DNA from: an uncultured Lachnospiraceae bacterium
GTDB lineage: Bacteria; Bacillota; Clostridia; Lachnospirales; Lachnospiraceae
Assembly: GCA_945864145.1 (NCBI GenBank)
Contig: CAMBAN010000011.1
Coordinates: forward strand, 1-41,639
Direction of reading: 5' to 3'
DNA length: 41,639 bases
In this document: positions 22,774 through 31,092 of the stretch, in pieces
Position numbering within the stretch: position 1 is the stretch's first letter
How the letters are laid out: each line of letters begins with the position of its first letter
Made by a program: the position numbers and the translations under genes
Notes under the pieces: generated by a model
What the model was told of the DNA's origin: nothing
The model's input: the letters and a program-made list of their open reading frames with translations, nothing else
Database searches by the model: none

Positions 22774-24303
22774 TTATTGTGTTTTTACATCTGTCTTTTT
22801 GAGATAGCATACGCTCAGCAAATAGAAGAGTACGGTAAAACAGAAATTTAATAAGACAAATCTTACAAGATGAAGCTCTCTGTTAGGATTATTGGCGCGC
22901 ATACCAATACTTAGTAATGCGTAAGGTACCAAATACCACAAATCCATTGCAGTTGCGACAAGTCCTGCAATGCCGCCGCCAAGTGCAAGACCAATAGGGA
23001 TGGCAAAGCTGCGGATGACAAGGGATAGAAAGCATTGTACGGTACTGACGGTGATACCGCCAAGAATTCCACAGACTGTCCATTCTATCAGTTCAGGTGG
23101 TACCGGTTCGGACAATCCACAGGCAAAACCGCAGAAAAGATACAATCCGACTGTCCACACAATGGTAATCATGGTCATGGCTGCACAGGCAAGGATTTTG
23201 TTAAAAATCAGTCGGGCAGCAGAGATGTTAACCATAATCATATTCCAGTTCGTTCCATTATGCTCCAGGCGCCATAAATAGCTCGCATACACGCCAACTA
23301 GTGCAGGCATAAAGAAATAGCATAAAAATAAAGAATGCTGTGTCCAAAGAGAATACCAGCTGCTTTTTAGAAGCTCCAGATTACATAAATAATTGAAGGT
23401 TCCTACAAATGACGAAATAGAAGGAAGTATGAAAAAAGCAATCCAGATTGGAGAGCGTCTGATTTTCAGATATTCAATCGGAAGAAGAGGAATATAAATA
23501 CGACTATTTTTGCGCTTTCTGCCCTGATGCTTTACAAGACCAGAAAAGGAGTAGCCTTCTGTGTCCATATTGGAAAATAATTTCCATCCGCCATATAAAA
23601 GAGCAACAAGCCATACTATAATAAAAAGCAATATATGATTCTGACGATTGGCATAATAGTAAGTACAAATTCTGGTCGATTCTTCCCAATCCATGCCGAC
23701 AAACATGGCAGCACCAAAATGACCCCATGGAAGAAGACATTGCAAAAAATCCCATGGCATGAACATCAGGAATAATCCGGCCATACTTCCACAGATTCCA
23801 ACGCACAAGGACACTGCCTGATTGGAAAAGAGGATAGAAAGAATCATTTGAAATAAAAACAGGATAAAGCTGACAGTAAAGGTCTGTACAAAATATAACA
23901 TATATGCCCATACATCGGGCTCTCCGTAATAACCAAACGAAAAGCCTAATAAAAGCATCATGATAAGCTGTGTAATGGAAAAGCATAATAAGTAGCACAT
24001 CCCATAAATGATTTTTCCAAGATAAATACTGCATTTGCTTTGTAAGGTTTCTAAAAGCTTCCAATCAGAGCCTTTGTGTTCAATATCAATTAATCGACTT
24101 GCCACAACAGCAGTAAAGGTTGGAACCATAATACTATTTAGTAAAGGAAAGTTGTAAAGCAAAATGAGCCAGCCTTGTATTAAATCTTTATTCTTTCCTT
24201 CTGCGTAGAGAAACCAAAGACATTGAACGGCAAGTAAAGCAACCATTACAAGCCACATGCCATGGTGTTTTGTTTTTTGAAGCTCTAAAGATAATGATTT
24301 CAT
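22774..24303 (-). CDS. ABC permease, two lantibiotic-immunity-type permeases fused
   Basis: This 509-residue membrane protein has about twelve predicted helices and two halves that resemble each other. Residues 1-250 contain 'TAVVASRLIDIEHKGSDWKLL' and residues about 270-509 contain 'VGVYASYLWRLEHNGTNWNMI' at the matching position. LanE and LanG type permeases are usually two proteins of about 250 residues, so this looks like a fused or duplicated pair in one chain. Its ATPase is encoded just upstream with an ATGA overlap. Together they would extrude or release a membrane-active peptide such as a lantibiotic or bacitracin. Confidence 0.85.
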   Translation of the reverse strand: MKSLSLELQKTKHHGMWLVMVALLAVQCLWFLYAEGKNKDLIQGWLILLYNFPLLNSIMVPTFTAVVASRLIDIEHKGSDWKLLETLQSKCSIYLGKIIYGMCYLLCFSITQLIMMLLLGFSFGYYGEPDVWAYMLYFVQTFTVSFILFLFQMILSILFSNQAVSLCVGICGSMAGLFLMFMPWDFLQCLLPWGHFGAAMFVGMDWEESTRICTYYYANRQNHILLFIIVWLVALLYGGWKLFSNMDTEGYSFSGLVKHQGRKRKNSRIYIPLLPIEYLKIRRSPIWIAFFILPSISSFVGTFNYLCNLELLKSSWYSLWTQHSLFLCYFFMPALVGVYASYLWRLEHNGTNWNMIMVNISAARLIFNKILACAAMTMITIVWTVGLYLFCGFACGLSEPVPPELIEWTVCGILGGITVSTVQCFLSLVIRSFAIPIGLALGGGIAGLVATAMDLWYLVPYALLSIGMRANNPNRELHLVRFVLLNFCFTVLFYLLSVCYLKKTDVKTQ

Positions 24304-25028
24304 AAACTTTCTGTTCCTCCTGTCAGACTTAAAAAGATTTCTTCCAAACCATCTCCCTGTGCTTCAAGAGAGACCATGGACCCTTGGAAAACAAGCTCTC
24401 CATGGTTGATAATACCAACCATATCTGCCATTTGCTCTACTTCACTCAAAAGATGACTGGATACAATAACTGTCATTTGATGGGTTACGGGAAGATTTTT
24501 GATAAGCTCACGTATTTCCTGTATTCCCGCCGGGTCTAAACCGTTTGTCGGTTCATCTAAAATCAGGACTCGCGGATTTCCAAGCAGTGCCATGGCAATG
24601 CCAAGTCTTTGCTTCATGCCAAGAGAATAGTGCTTTACCTTTTTATCACGTTGCTCGTAAAGACGAACCGTGTGTAACACCTTTGTGATTTCAGAGGCAG
24701 GTACTTTCTTTAATTTTGCTACAATTTGCAGATTTTCAAGTCCTGTCAGATGACCATAGAAGCTGGGACTCTCAATCAGGCTTCCTGTATGATGTAAAAG
24801 GGAAAGGCGATTTTTTTCATTCATTTTCTGACCAAAGAAATAGATTTCTCCATTTGTTGGTTTCAATAGTCCAAGTAAAAGCTTGATGGTTGTTGATTTT
24901 CCGGCTCCGTTAGGACCTAGAAAACCATACACACAGCCTTCAGGGATTTGCAGGCACAGATTCTTTACACGAAACTGTGCACCATGCTTTTTACTTAAGT
25001 CTTTTGTTTCGATAATATATTCACTCAT
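24300..25028 (-). CDS. lantibiotic-protection-type ABC transporter ATPase
   Basis: This 242-residue nucleotide-binding protein has Walker A 'GPNGAGKSTT' (near 38-47), signature 'YSLGMKQRLGIAMAL' (near 134-148) and Walker B 'VLILDEPTNGLDP' (near 154-166). The usual Q-loop glutamine is a glutamate here ('GSLIESPSFYGHLTG'), the E-loop known from LanF and BcrA proteins that protect against lantibiotics or bacitracin. It drives the double permease encoded next. The promoter region is shared with the divergent two-component genes, and direct repeats there suggest control by that regulator. Confidence 0.93.
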   Translation of the reverse strand: MSEYIIETKDLSKKHGAQFRVKNLCLQIPEGCVYGFLGPNGAGKSTTIKLLLGLLKPTNGEIYFFGQKMNEKNRLSLLHHTGSLIESPSFYGHLTGLENLQIVAKLKKVPASEITKVLHTVRLYEQRDKKVKHYSLGMKQRLGIAMALLGNPRVLILDEPTNGLDPAGIQEIRELIKNLPVTHQMTVIVSSHLLSEVEQMADMVGIINHGELVFQGSMVSLEAQGDGLEEIFLSLTGGTESL

Positions 25029-25071
25029 AATGGTTCCTCCGTTTTTCGTTTTGATAATCTGATTGTAGAAA

Positions 25072-25114
25072 AGTTACCTTACAGGGAAATGACAGTTACC
25101 TTACATTTACCTTA
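25072..25114. promoter_or_regulatory. phased direct repeats, probable response-regulator sites
   Basis: AGTTACCTTACA occurs at 25072-25083 and again at 25094-25105, followed by TTTACCTTA at 25106-25114. The TTACCTTA cores start at 25074, 25096 and 25107, spaced 22 and 11 bp, which puts them on one face of the helix. They lie upstream of a TACAAT -10 (minus strand, 25062-25067) for the ABC genes that lacks a good -35, as expected for an activated promoter. Confidence 0.78.
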
Positions 25115-25129
25115 AAAAAGAAAAAATAG

Positions 25130-25158
25130 TTACGTTTCTTCTGTTTTTCTTCTATAAT
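25130..25158 (+). promoter_or_regulatory. promoter of the two-component system
   Basis: TTACGT (25130-25135) and TATAAT (25153-25158) are separated by 17 nt, followed by GGGAGGA before the response regulator gene. Confidence 0.72.
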
Positions 25159-25190
25159 GGGAGGAAAAGGAAATGCTTGGAGAGTAGGAC

Positions 25191-25889
25191 ATGAATTTAT
25201 ATGACAGCAGGATTTTAGTGATAGATGATGAAAAGGCTCTTTCTAAAATGGTAGAAGGAGTTTTGAAAAAAGCAGGATTTCAGAACATTCATATAGCGCA
25301 GGATTGCAAAACTGCGTCAATGCTTACGCAGGAAAAAGAATATCAGATGATATTGCTTGATGTGATGCTTCCGGATGGGGATGGATTTTCCCTATTTGCG
25401 GAAATGAAACAAAGGGAAAAAAACAGACAGACTCCAGTAATCTTTCTCTCTGCAAGAGATGAGGATTATGCACGCTTAAAAGGACTTGGACTGGGGGCTG
25501 ATGATTATATTACGAAGCCATTTTTGCCGGAGGAATTATTGCTTCGTGTAAAGGCAGTGCTAAAACGAACCTTTCATATGGAAGAAACACTTGCGGATGA
25601 TACCATTGGAAATACCCGGGTGGATTGGAATGCAGGAATTATTCGTACGCCAAAAGAAGAATACACGCTAACCGCCAAGGAGTATGCTCTGTTAAAAAAA
25701 CTGTGTGAAAATCGAGGCAGAATTTTGTCTATGAATGTATTGTGCGATACCCTTTGGCCGGATGGAAGCTATGGCTATGAAAATTCACTGATGGTGCATA
25801 TGCGAAGACTAAGGGAGAAAATAGAGGAAAATCCTTCAAAACCACAGCACTTGATTACGGTACGCGGACTTGGATATAAATTGATATAG
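25191..25889 (+). CDS. OmpR-family response regulator
   Basis: This 232-residue protein has a receiver domain (1-120) with acidic residues 'IDDE' near 12-15, phospho-acceptor Asp in 'LLDVMLPDGDG' near 57, Ser/Thr in 'FLSARDEDY' and Lys in 'YITKPF'. A winged-helix DNA-binding domain covers about 135-232 ('LLKKLCENRGRILSMNVLCDTLW...MVHMRRLREKIEENPSKPQHLITVRGLGYKL'). It is followed by its kinase at 15 nt and is divergent from a peptide-detoxification ABC transporter that it probably switches on. Confidence 0.94.
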   Translation: MNLYDSRILVIDDEKALSKMVEGVLKKAGFQNIHIAQDCKTASMLTQEKEYQMILLDVMLPDGDGFSLFAEMKQREKNRQTPVIFLSARDEDYARLKGLGLGADDYITKPFLPEELLLRVKAVLKRTFHMEETLADDTIGNTRVDWNAGIIRTPKEEYTLTAKEYALLKKLCENRGRILSMNVLCDTLWPDGSYGYENSLMVHMRRLREKIEENPSKPQHLITVRGLGYKLI

Positions 25890-25904
25890 AGGGGACAGGA
25901 AGCA

Positions 25905-27137
25905 GTGAAAAGAATAGAAAAACTCATACAGTATTTTGTCATTTTTACAGGGATGATGTTATTGCTTCTTATTCTGAATTTTGCATTTATGTACGTCGTG
26001 AATGTACAGACGAAAGATGAACAGTTTTATCCAAAAGCAGAAAGACTGGAAGGTCTTATAAAGCAGGAAAACGATGGAAGCTTTTTCATGGCAAAGGAAG
26101 GAATGGATGAAATAGATTCCTATCATGGTTTTGCCATGATTATCGGAAATTCCGGAGAAATACTATGGAAATACAAACTTCCAAAGGAACTGGAGCAGAC
26201 CTATACCCTTCAGGATGTTGCTGTTTTTGCAAAGTGGTATCTAAAGGATTATCCGGTGGACATCCATGTCATTGAGGAAGGAATTTTTGTGCTTGGTCGT
26301 CCTAAGAATACGATATGGAAGTACAATATCAGTCATTCATTAGGTACAATGGAGGCACTCATAAAATATATGCCTTTTTTATTGGTTGCAGATATTTTTC
26401 TTTTGATTGTGATACCGTTTGTCATTCTGCATCATCAGAACAGACAAAAGGAAATGGAACGTACGACATGGATAGCAGGCGCTTCTCACGATATTCGTAC
26501 ACCATTATCATTGGTACTTGGTTATGCAGATGAGATTGGCAAAGAAAGCTTTGACCCGGAAGCTGTACAAAAAGCACAGGTAATTGAGGAGCAGGCAATA
26601 CGTATTCGAACCTTAATTACTAATTTGAATACAGAGAATAAGCTTGCTTATGGTATGGGAAACTGGCATAAGGAAAAGCTGTTGCTTCCTGCATTGATAC
26701 GAGAGGTCATTTGTGAGCTGATGAATCGCAACTTAGGAGAGCAATATGAGTTGGATGTGAATATTTCGGAAGAGCTGGAACAGTTTTCTATTGCAGGAGA
26801 CAGAGAACTCATAAGGCGTATGCTTGAAAATCTTTTGAATAATGCCATCGTGCATAATCCGCAGGGATGCTGCATTTCGGTAGCTTTGCAGAAAAAGAAG
26901 ACAGGAGTGTTTTCCTGGTGTGAACTTGCCATTTCAGATAATGGCTGTGGTGTTTCCAGAGAACAATTAAAAAAAATGCGTGCACCACTGAGATTGGAAA
27001 AGCTTTCAGAGCATGGGCTGGGGATAAGGCTTGTCAGACGTATTGCAGCGATGCATCATTGGAGCGTAAAATTTAGCAATCATAAAGACGGTGGTTTTTG
27101 CTGCAGAATACAAATATTTTTTGGAAATAATAAGTAG
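25905..27137 (+). CDS. sensor histidine kinase
   Basis: This 410-residue kinase has membrane segments at about 9-33 and 157-177 around an extracellular sensor region of roughly 120 residues, then HisKA with the phosphorylated His in 'GASHDIRTPLSLVLGY' near 195, and an ATPase domain with N-box 'ENLLNNAIVHNP', G1 'ISDNGCGVS' and 'EHGLGIRLVRRI'. The start is a GTG with AGGAAG upstream. The extracellular part is longer than in BceS-type kinases, which have almost none, so it may detect its signal directly. It pairs with the response regulator just upstream. Confidence 0.92.
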   Translation: MKRIEKLIQYFVIFTGMMLLLLILNFAFMYVVNVQTKDEQFYPKAERLEGLIKQENDGSFFMAKEGMDEIDSYHGFAMIIGNSGEILWKYKLPKELEQTYTLQDVAVFAKWYLKDYPVDIHVIEEGIFVLGRPKNTIWKYNISHSLGTMEALIKYMPFLLVADIFLLIVIPFVILHHQNRQKEMERTTWIAGASHDIRTPLSLVLGYADEIGKESFDPEAVQKAQVIEEQAIRIRTLITNLNTENKLAYGMGNWHKEKLLLPALIREVICELMNRNLGEQYELDVNISEELEQFSIAGDRELIRRMLENLLNNAIVHNPQGCCISVALQKKKTGVFSWCELAISDNGCGVSREQLKKMRAPLRLEKLSEHGLGIRLVRRIAAMHHWSVKFSNHKDGGFCCRIQIFFGNNK

Positions 27138-27162
27138 TGTAAGAAAGAAATGAGGAATTAGA

Positions 27163-28539
27163 GTGAAAGAAAATGTATTAGGTACAGAGAGGGTTGGAAA
27201 GCTCATGGCAAAATTTGCAATACCAAGTATTGTTGCCATGATGGTCAGTGCTGTGTACAACATGGCAGACCAGCTTTTTATTGGAAATGCAGTAGGAACT
27301 CTGGGAAATGCGGCAACGAGTGTGGCATTTCCACTTTCTATGCTGTGTACGTCGCTGGCGCTTATGTTTGGAATTGGTGGTGCATCCAGTTTTAATCTGA
27401 GTATGGGGGAGGGGAAAACAGAAGATGCTCCCTATTATGTTGGTAACGCCATAACCATGCTGCTTAGTGTAGGCGTTTTGCTTTTCGTCCTGACAGAGAT
27501 ATTTCTGACACCAATGCTTTTGGGATTTGGTTCTTCAGCAAGTGTACTTCCCTTAGCGAAACAATATGTGAGTATTACGGCAATTGGCTTTCCGTTTTTA
27601 ATCATTACAGTAGGTGGTGGACATCTGATTCGTGCCGATGGCAGTCCAAGGATGACCATGATTTGCAATGTGTCCGGTGCTGTCATTAATATTATTCTGG
27701 ATGCCCTGTTTGTACTGGTTTTCAGATGGGGCATGGTTGGTGCAGCAGCGGCAACTATTATCGGACAGGTTTTTTCAGGCATTTTAGCGATTTCCTATTT
27801 GACGCATTACAGAACTGTAAAAGTGGAAAAACGGCATTTAATACCAGAGAAAAGCTATTTATTAAAGATAATGTCACTTGGCATGGCATCCTTCTTTAAC
27901 CAGATAGCCATGATGGTCGTGCAGATTACCGTCAATAATCTGCTCAGATATTATGGAGCGCAATCCGCTTATGGAGAGGATATTCCCATTGCCTGTGCAG
28001 GTATTGTTACCAAGGTAAATCAGCTCTATTTTTCTGTCATTATTGGTCTCTCACAGGGAAGTCAGCCGATTGAAAGCTATAATTATGGGGCAGGAAAATT
28101 TCATCGTGTGAAGGAAGCATACCGTCTGGCGATTATGGTAGGTGGAAGTGTTTCCCTGATAGCCTTTGCACTGTTTCAGTTTTTCCCAAGACAGATTCTT
28201 GCACTGTTTCAAAGTGGTTCGGAAGAGTATTTTACATTTGGTATCAAATATTTTAAAGTATTTTTATTCTTTACCTGGTTAAACTGCATGCAGCCGATTA
28301 CTTCGACCTTTTTTACTTCTATTGGTAAAGCTTATAAAGGAACCTTTTTGTCTCTGACCAGACAGATTATTTTCCTTTTGCCGTTGTTTTTGATACTGCC
28401 AGAATTTATGGGGATTGATGGTATTTTGTATGCAGGACCGATTGGAGATGTGTTAGCATTTTGTGTGGCAGTTGGTATGGTCATACGCGAAATGCATCAT
28501 ATAAATCAACTAGAAAAGACAAGGAGAGGACAACTATGA
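27163..28539 (+). CDS. MATE family multidrug efflux transporter
   Basis: This 458-residue protein has twelve predicted membrane helices and MATE motifs ('KFAIPSIVAMMVSAVYNMADQLFIGNAVG' at about 15-43; 'SMGMASFFNQIAMMVVQ'-like second half; 'GLSQGSQPIESYNYGAGKFHRVKEA' near 300-324). It expels drugs or metabolites in exchange for Na+ or H+. The start is GTG with a weak GAGGAAT upstream. It follows the kinase gene by 25 nt and overlaps the nitroreductase gene by 4 nt, so it may be part of the same transcript. Confidence 0.93.
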   Translation: MKENVLGTERVGKLMAKFAIPSIVAMMVSAVYNMADQLFIGNAVGTLGNAATSVAFPLSMLCTSLALMFGIGGASSFNLSMGEGKTEDAPYYVGNAITMLLSVGVLLFVLTEIFLTPMLLGFGSSASVLPLAKQYVSITAIGFPFLIITVGGGHLIRADGSPRMTMICNVSGAVINIILDALFVLVFRWGMVGAAAATIIGQVFSGILAISYLTHYRTVKVEKRHLIPEKSYLLKIMSLGMASFFNQIAMMVVQITVNNLLRYYGAQSAYGEDIPIACAGIVTKVNQLYFSVIIGLSQGSQPIESYNYGAGKFHRVKEAYRLAIMVGGSVSLIAFALFQFFPRQILALFQSGSEEYFTFGIKYFKVFLFFTWLNCMQPITSTFFTSIGKAYKGTFLSLTRQIIFLLPLFLILPEFMGIDGILYAGPIGDVLAFCVAVGMVIREMHHINQLEKTRRGQL

Positions 28540-29102
28540 TGAAGGAACTGGTTCAAAAAAATCGCTCATACAGAAGATTTTATGAGGAGAAAAAAATATC
28601 GAAAGAAACGTTAAAGGAATTGATTTCGATTGCAAGATTGACACCATCAGCAGCAAACAATCAGCCGCTGCGTTACATGCTTTTCAGCGATGAAGAGAAC
28701 TGTGGAAAAATTTTTGAAACCTTAAAATGGGCAGGTTATTTACAGGATTGGAATGGTCCGGAAGCAGGGGAAAGACCTTCTGCATACATTGTGATAGTAA
28801 GCCCGGACGGCGTGAATTCAGCTCAGGATGAAGGAATTGTAGCACAAACCATACTTCTTAGTGCCGTAGACATGGGAATGGGTGGCTGTATGCTTGGTGC
28901 GATTGACAGACCAAAGCTTGCAGAGGCAATTCAGGTACCGGCCGGCTATCAGATTAAGCTGGTGATTGCACTTGGTTATCCAAAGGAGCATGTTGTACTT
29001 GAGGAAATCACTGCTGATGAAGATAAGAAATATTATCGTGACAGTGAGCAGACACATCATGTACCTAAAATCTGTTTAGAGGATTTGATTATCAGGGAGT
29101 AA
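28536..29102 (+). CDS. nitroreductase family protein
   Basis: This 188-residue FMN-dependent oxidoreductase has the family start 'KNRSYRRFYEEKKISKETLKELI' (about 7-30), 'ARLTPSAANNQPLRYMLF' (about 34-51) and 'AVDMGMGGCMLGAID' (about 107-121). It reduces nitro groups, quinones or similar substrates with NAD(P)H. The ATG at 28536 overlaps the MATE stop and follows AAGGAGAGG. Confidence 0.93.
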   Translation: MMKELVQKNRSYRRFYEEKKISKETLKELISIARLTPSAANNQPLRYMLFSDEENCGKIFETLKWAGYLQDWNGPEAGERPSAYIVIVSPDGVNSAQDEGIVAQTILLSAVDMGMGGCMLGAIDRPKLAEAIQVPAGYQIKLVIALGYPKEHVVLEEITADEDKKYYRDSEQTHHVPKICLEDLIIRE

Positions 29103-29104
29103 GC

Positions 29105-29593
29105 ATGGAATATACAACAGTGACTCATACCTTTGAGCCAATTTTTAATGCAGAAAGCAGAGTACTGATTTTAGGTTCTCTGCCTTCTGTAAAATCAAGG
29201 GAAAATCAGTTTTATTACGGACATCCCAAAAACAGATTTTGGACAGTGCTGGCAACAATTTTAAAATGTGACATTCCTGTCACAATAGAAGAGAAGAAGG
29301 CTATGCTTTTGGCAAATCATATTGCCATATGGGACGTGATTGCAAGCTGTGATATTATAGGCTCTTCTGACAGTTCTATCAAAAATGTGACAGCAAATGA
29401 CATGAGTGTCATTTTAGACCATGCTCCTATTGAAAAGATATATGCTAATGGGGCAAAGGCTGAGGAACTGTATCAAAAATACTGTTATCCGAAAACGCAA
29501 ATTGCCATTGAACGACTTCCATCCACGAGTCCGGCAAATGCTTCCTGTAAGCTGCAAACACTGATAGAAATCTGGAGAAAGTGTGTGCCATAA
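29105..29593 (+). CDS. DNA-deoxyinosine glycosylase (UDG family 6 type)
   Basis: This 162-residue protein resembles hypoxanthine-DNA glycosylases of the uracil-DNA glycosylase superfamily: 'RVLILGSLPSVKSRENQFYYGHPKNRFWTVLA' at about 19-50 with the family's glycosylase loop, and 'RLPSTSPANASC' near 138-149. It removes deaminated adenine (hypoxanthine) from DNA, starting base-excision repair. It starts 2 nt after the nitroreductase stop. The ITPase-like gene at 2151 acts on the same type of damage in the nucleotide pool, though far away. Confidence 0.9.
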   Translation: MEYTTVTHTFEPIFNAESRVLILGSLPSVKSRENQFYYGHPKNRFWTVLATILKCDIPVTIEEKKAMLLANHIAIWDVIASCDIIGSSDSSIKNVTANDMSVILDHAPIEKIYANGAKAEELYQKYCYPKTQIAIERLPSTSPANASCKLQTLIEIWRKCVP

Positions 29594-29608
29594 GGTCAGT
29601 TACTTTTT

Positions 29609-30991
29609 TCAAAGCTCCATTATTTTTTTCAAAAGCTCCAAGCCTTCTTCGTATCGTGTATCGGAATGTTCTGAAATAAGGGAGAGTCTGACTGCGTTTG
29701 GAGCAAGCGCACTACCTACCATAAAACGAGAAGCGGAGCATAAATGCAAGCCGTTTTGCAGGGCTTTTTCTTCAAAAGCGTCCGGATTACAGTCCTTTGG
29801 TAATGTGAGCCAGCCAATGGGACTGTGCAAATCTGTGACAATGGGAAGCCCCTTGCAGATACGGGATAACGTGTTGTGACGTTTTTCAATTTCCAGAATG
29901 CGCAAACGTCTGATTTCTTCAAACTGTCCTGAAAGCACAAGCCTTGTAAAGAGCTGCATCATAAGAGCAGGCGAGGTAATCTGCATAGCGTACAGACAGT
30001 TGCCAATAACAAGGTGATATTGCGTCGGGACATGAAGGACAGCAAGCCTTAACCCCGGTGCCATAATTTTAGAAACGCTCGAAATCAAAATACCATATTC
30101 TTCTGTAAAGGAAGTAATGGTTGGCAGTGGGTTTGGGATGTAAAGCGAGTAAATCGCATCTTCAATGACAGGCATCTGGTATTTTGTTGCATAATTGCCA
30201 ATCATTTTACGTGTTTCTACATCCATGACCTCGTTGGTTGGATTATTGTAATCAGGGATAAAGTAAAACCCTTTCACATTCTGATTTTTTCTGACATATT
30301 CTAAGGACTGCTCTGTAATTTTTCCATCATATAAAGGAAGTGCGACTAATTGAATCCCTAAAATTTTTGCGACCATTTTTAACCCCGGATAAATCATCGG
30401 CATGGTTGCCAGCTTACCGCCTCCTTGAAAAAGCGAGGATAATACAGCAAAGATAGCGTTCTGACTGCCATTTGAAAAAAGAATGTGATTTTTGCAGGAA
30501 GTCAGTCCCAAATAGGAAAGCCATTTACAGGCAGCTTTTACCTGTAAATCATCATAAGGTACGGTGCCATATTGCAGAAGCTTATAGAAATCAGGCTCCT
30601 TTACCATCGAGGCTAAAAAATTGGAGGCGATTTTATTGATATCAGGGTTTGGTAAAATAGCTCCCATTTCAATGATTTTTTTGCTTGGTGCATTGATACC
30701 AATCATGCCTTGAGAAGCAGCATCCGCAGCAACATAGGTACCGCGTCCTACTGCACTGCAGATTAACCCCTTTTCCTCACAAAGCTTAAATGCTCTTGTG
30801 ATAGTGCTTAAATTGATATCTAAAAAGTCAGCAAGCTCTCTTTGCGGCGGAAGCCTGGTGCCCGGTGTAAGGGTACCGCTTAATATGTCCTCCTGCAGTT
30901 GTCTGGCAAGAGACAGGTAAATAGGCTCATCGGAATCCTCTAAGTGAGGTCTCCAGCTCATGGGATATTCATCAAAAGAATTAACAGGCAT
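29609..30991 (-). CDS. MocR-type regulator (GntR HTH plus aminotransferase domain)
   Basis: This 460-residue MocR protein has an N-terminal GntR winged helix ('LARQLQEDILSGTLTPGTRLPPQRELADFLDINLSTITRAFKLCEEKGLI', about 26-76) and a class I aminotransferase domain (about 100-455) with the PLP lysine in 'ISSVSKIMAPGLRLAVL'. Such proteins use PLP as a sensor and usually regulate a divergent gene; here that is an aminotransferase whose promoter overlaps its own. The ATG at 30991 follows GAGAGGAAA; an upstream in-frame ATG at 31024 would overlap the promoter -10. Confidence 0.9.
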   Translation of the reverse strand: MPVNSFDEYPMSWRPHLEDSDEPIYLSLARQLQEDILSGTLTPGTRLPPQRELADFLDINLSTITRAFKLCEEKGLICSAVGRGTYVAADAASQGMIGINAPSKKIIEMGAILPNPDINKIASNFLASMVKEPDFYKLLQYGTVPYDDLQVKAACKWLSYLGLTSCKNHILFSNGSQNAIFAVLSSLFQGGGKLATMPMIYPGLKMVAKILGIQLVALPLYDGKITEQSLEYVRKNQNVKGFYFIPDYNNPTNEVMDVETRKMIGNYATKYQMPVIEDAIYSLYIPNPLPTITSFTEEYGILISSVSKIMAPGLRLAVLHVPTQYHLVIGNCLYAMQITSPALMMQLFTRLVLSGQFEEIRRLRILEIEKRHNTLSRICKGLPIVTDLHSPIGWLTLPKDCNPDAFEEKALQNGLHLCSASRFMVGSALAPNAVRLSLISEHSDTRYEEGLELLKKIMEL

Positions 30992-31027
30992 AGCGTTTCC
31001 TCTCTCATAAAAATTGTCTTGCATACA

Positions 31028-31056
31028 ATTCTAATATTGAATGGTTCTATTGGCAA
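31028..31056 (-). promoter_or_regulatory. promoter of the MocR gene
   Basis: On the minus strand TTGCCA (31051-31056) and TAGAAT (31028-31033) are separated by 17 nt. It overlaps the divergent promoter, so one operator could control both genes. Confidence 0.7.
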
Positions 31057-31065
31057 TGCTAAAAT
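31037..31065 (+). promoter_or_regulatory. promoter of the aminotransferase gene
   Basis: TTGAAT (31037-31042) and TAAAAT (31060-31065) are separated by 17 nt, interleaved with the MocR promoter on the other strand. Confidence 0.72.
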
Positions 31066-31092
31066 CAAAAAAATACAAGGAGGGAATTAGTT

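Noticed and set aside
23504-24064. Open frame of 186 codons within the ABC permease region
   Set aside because: Alternative frame of a membrane protein gene with strong family support; no ribosome-binding site.
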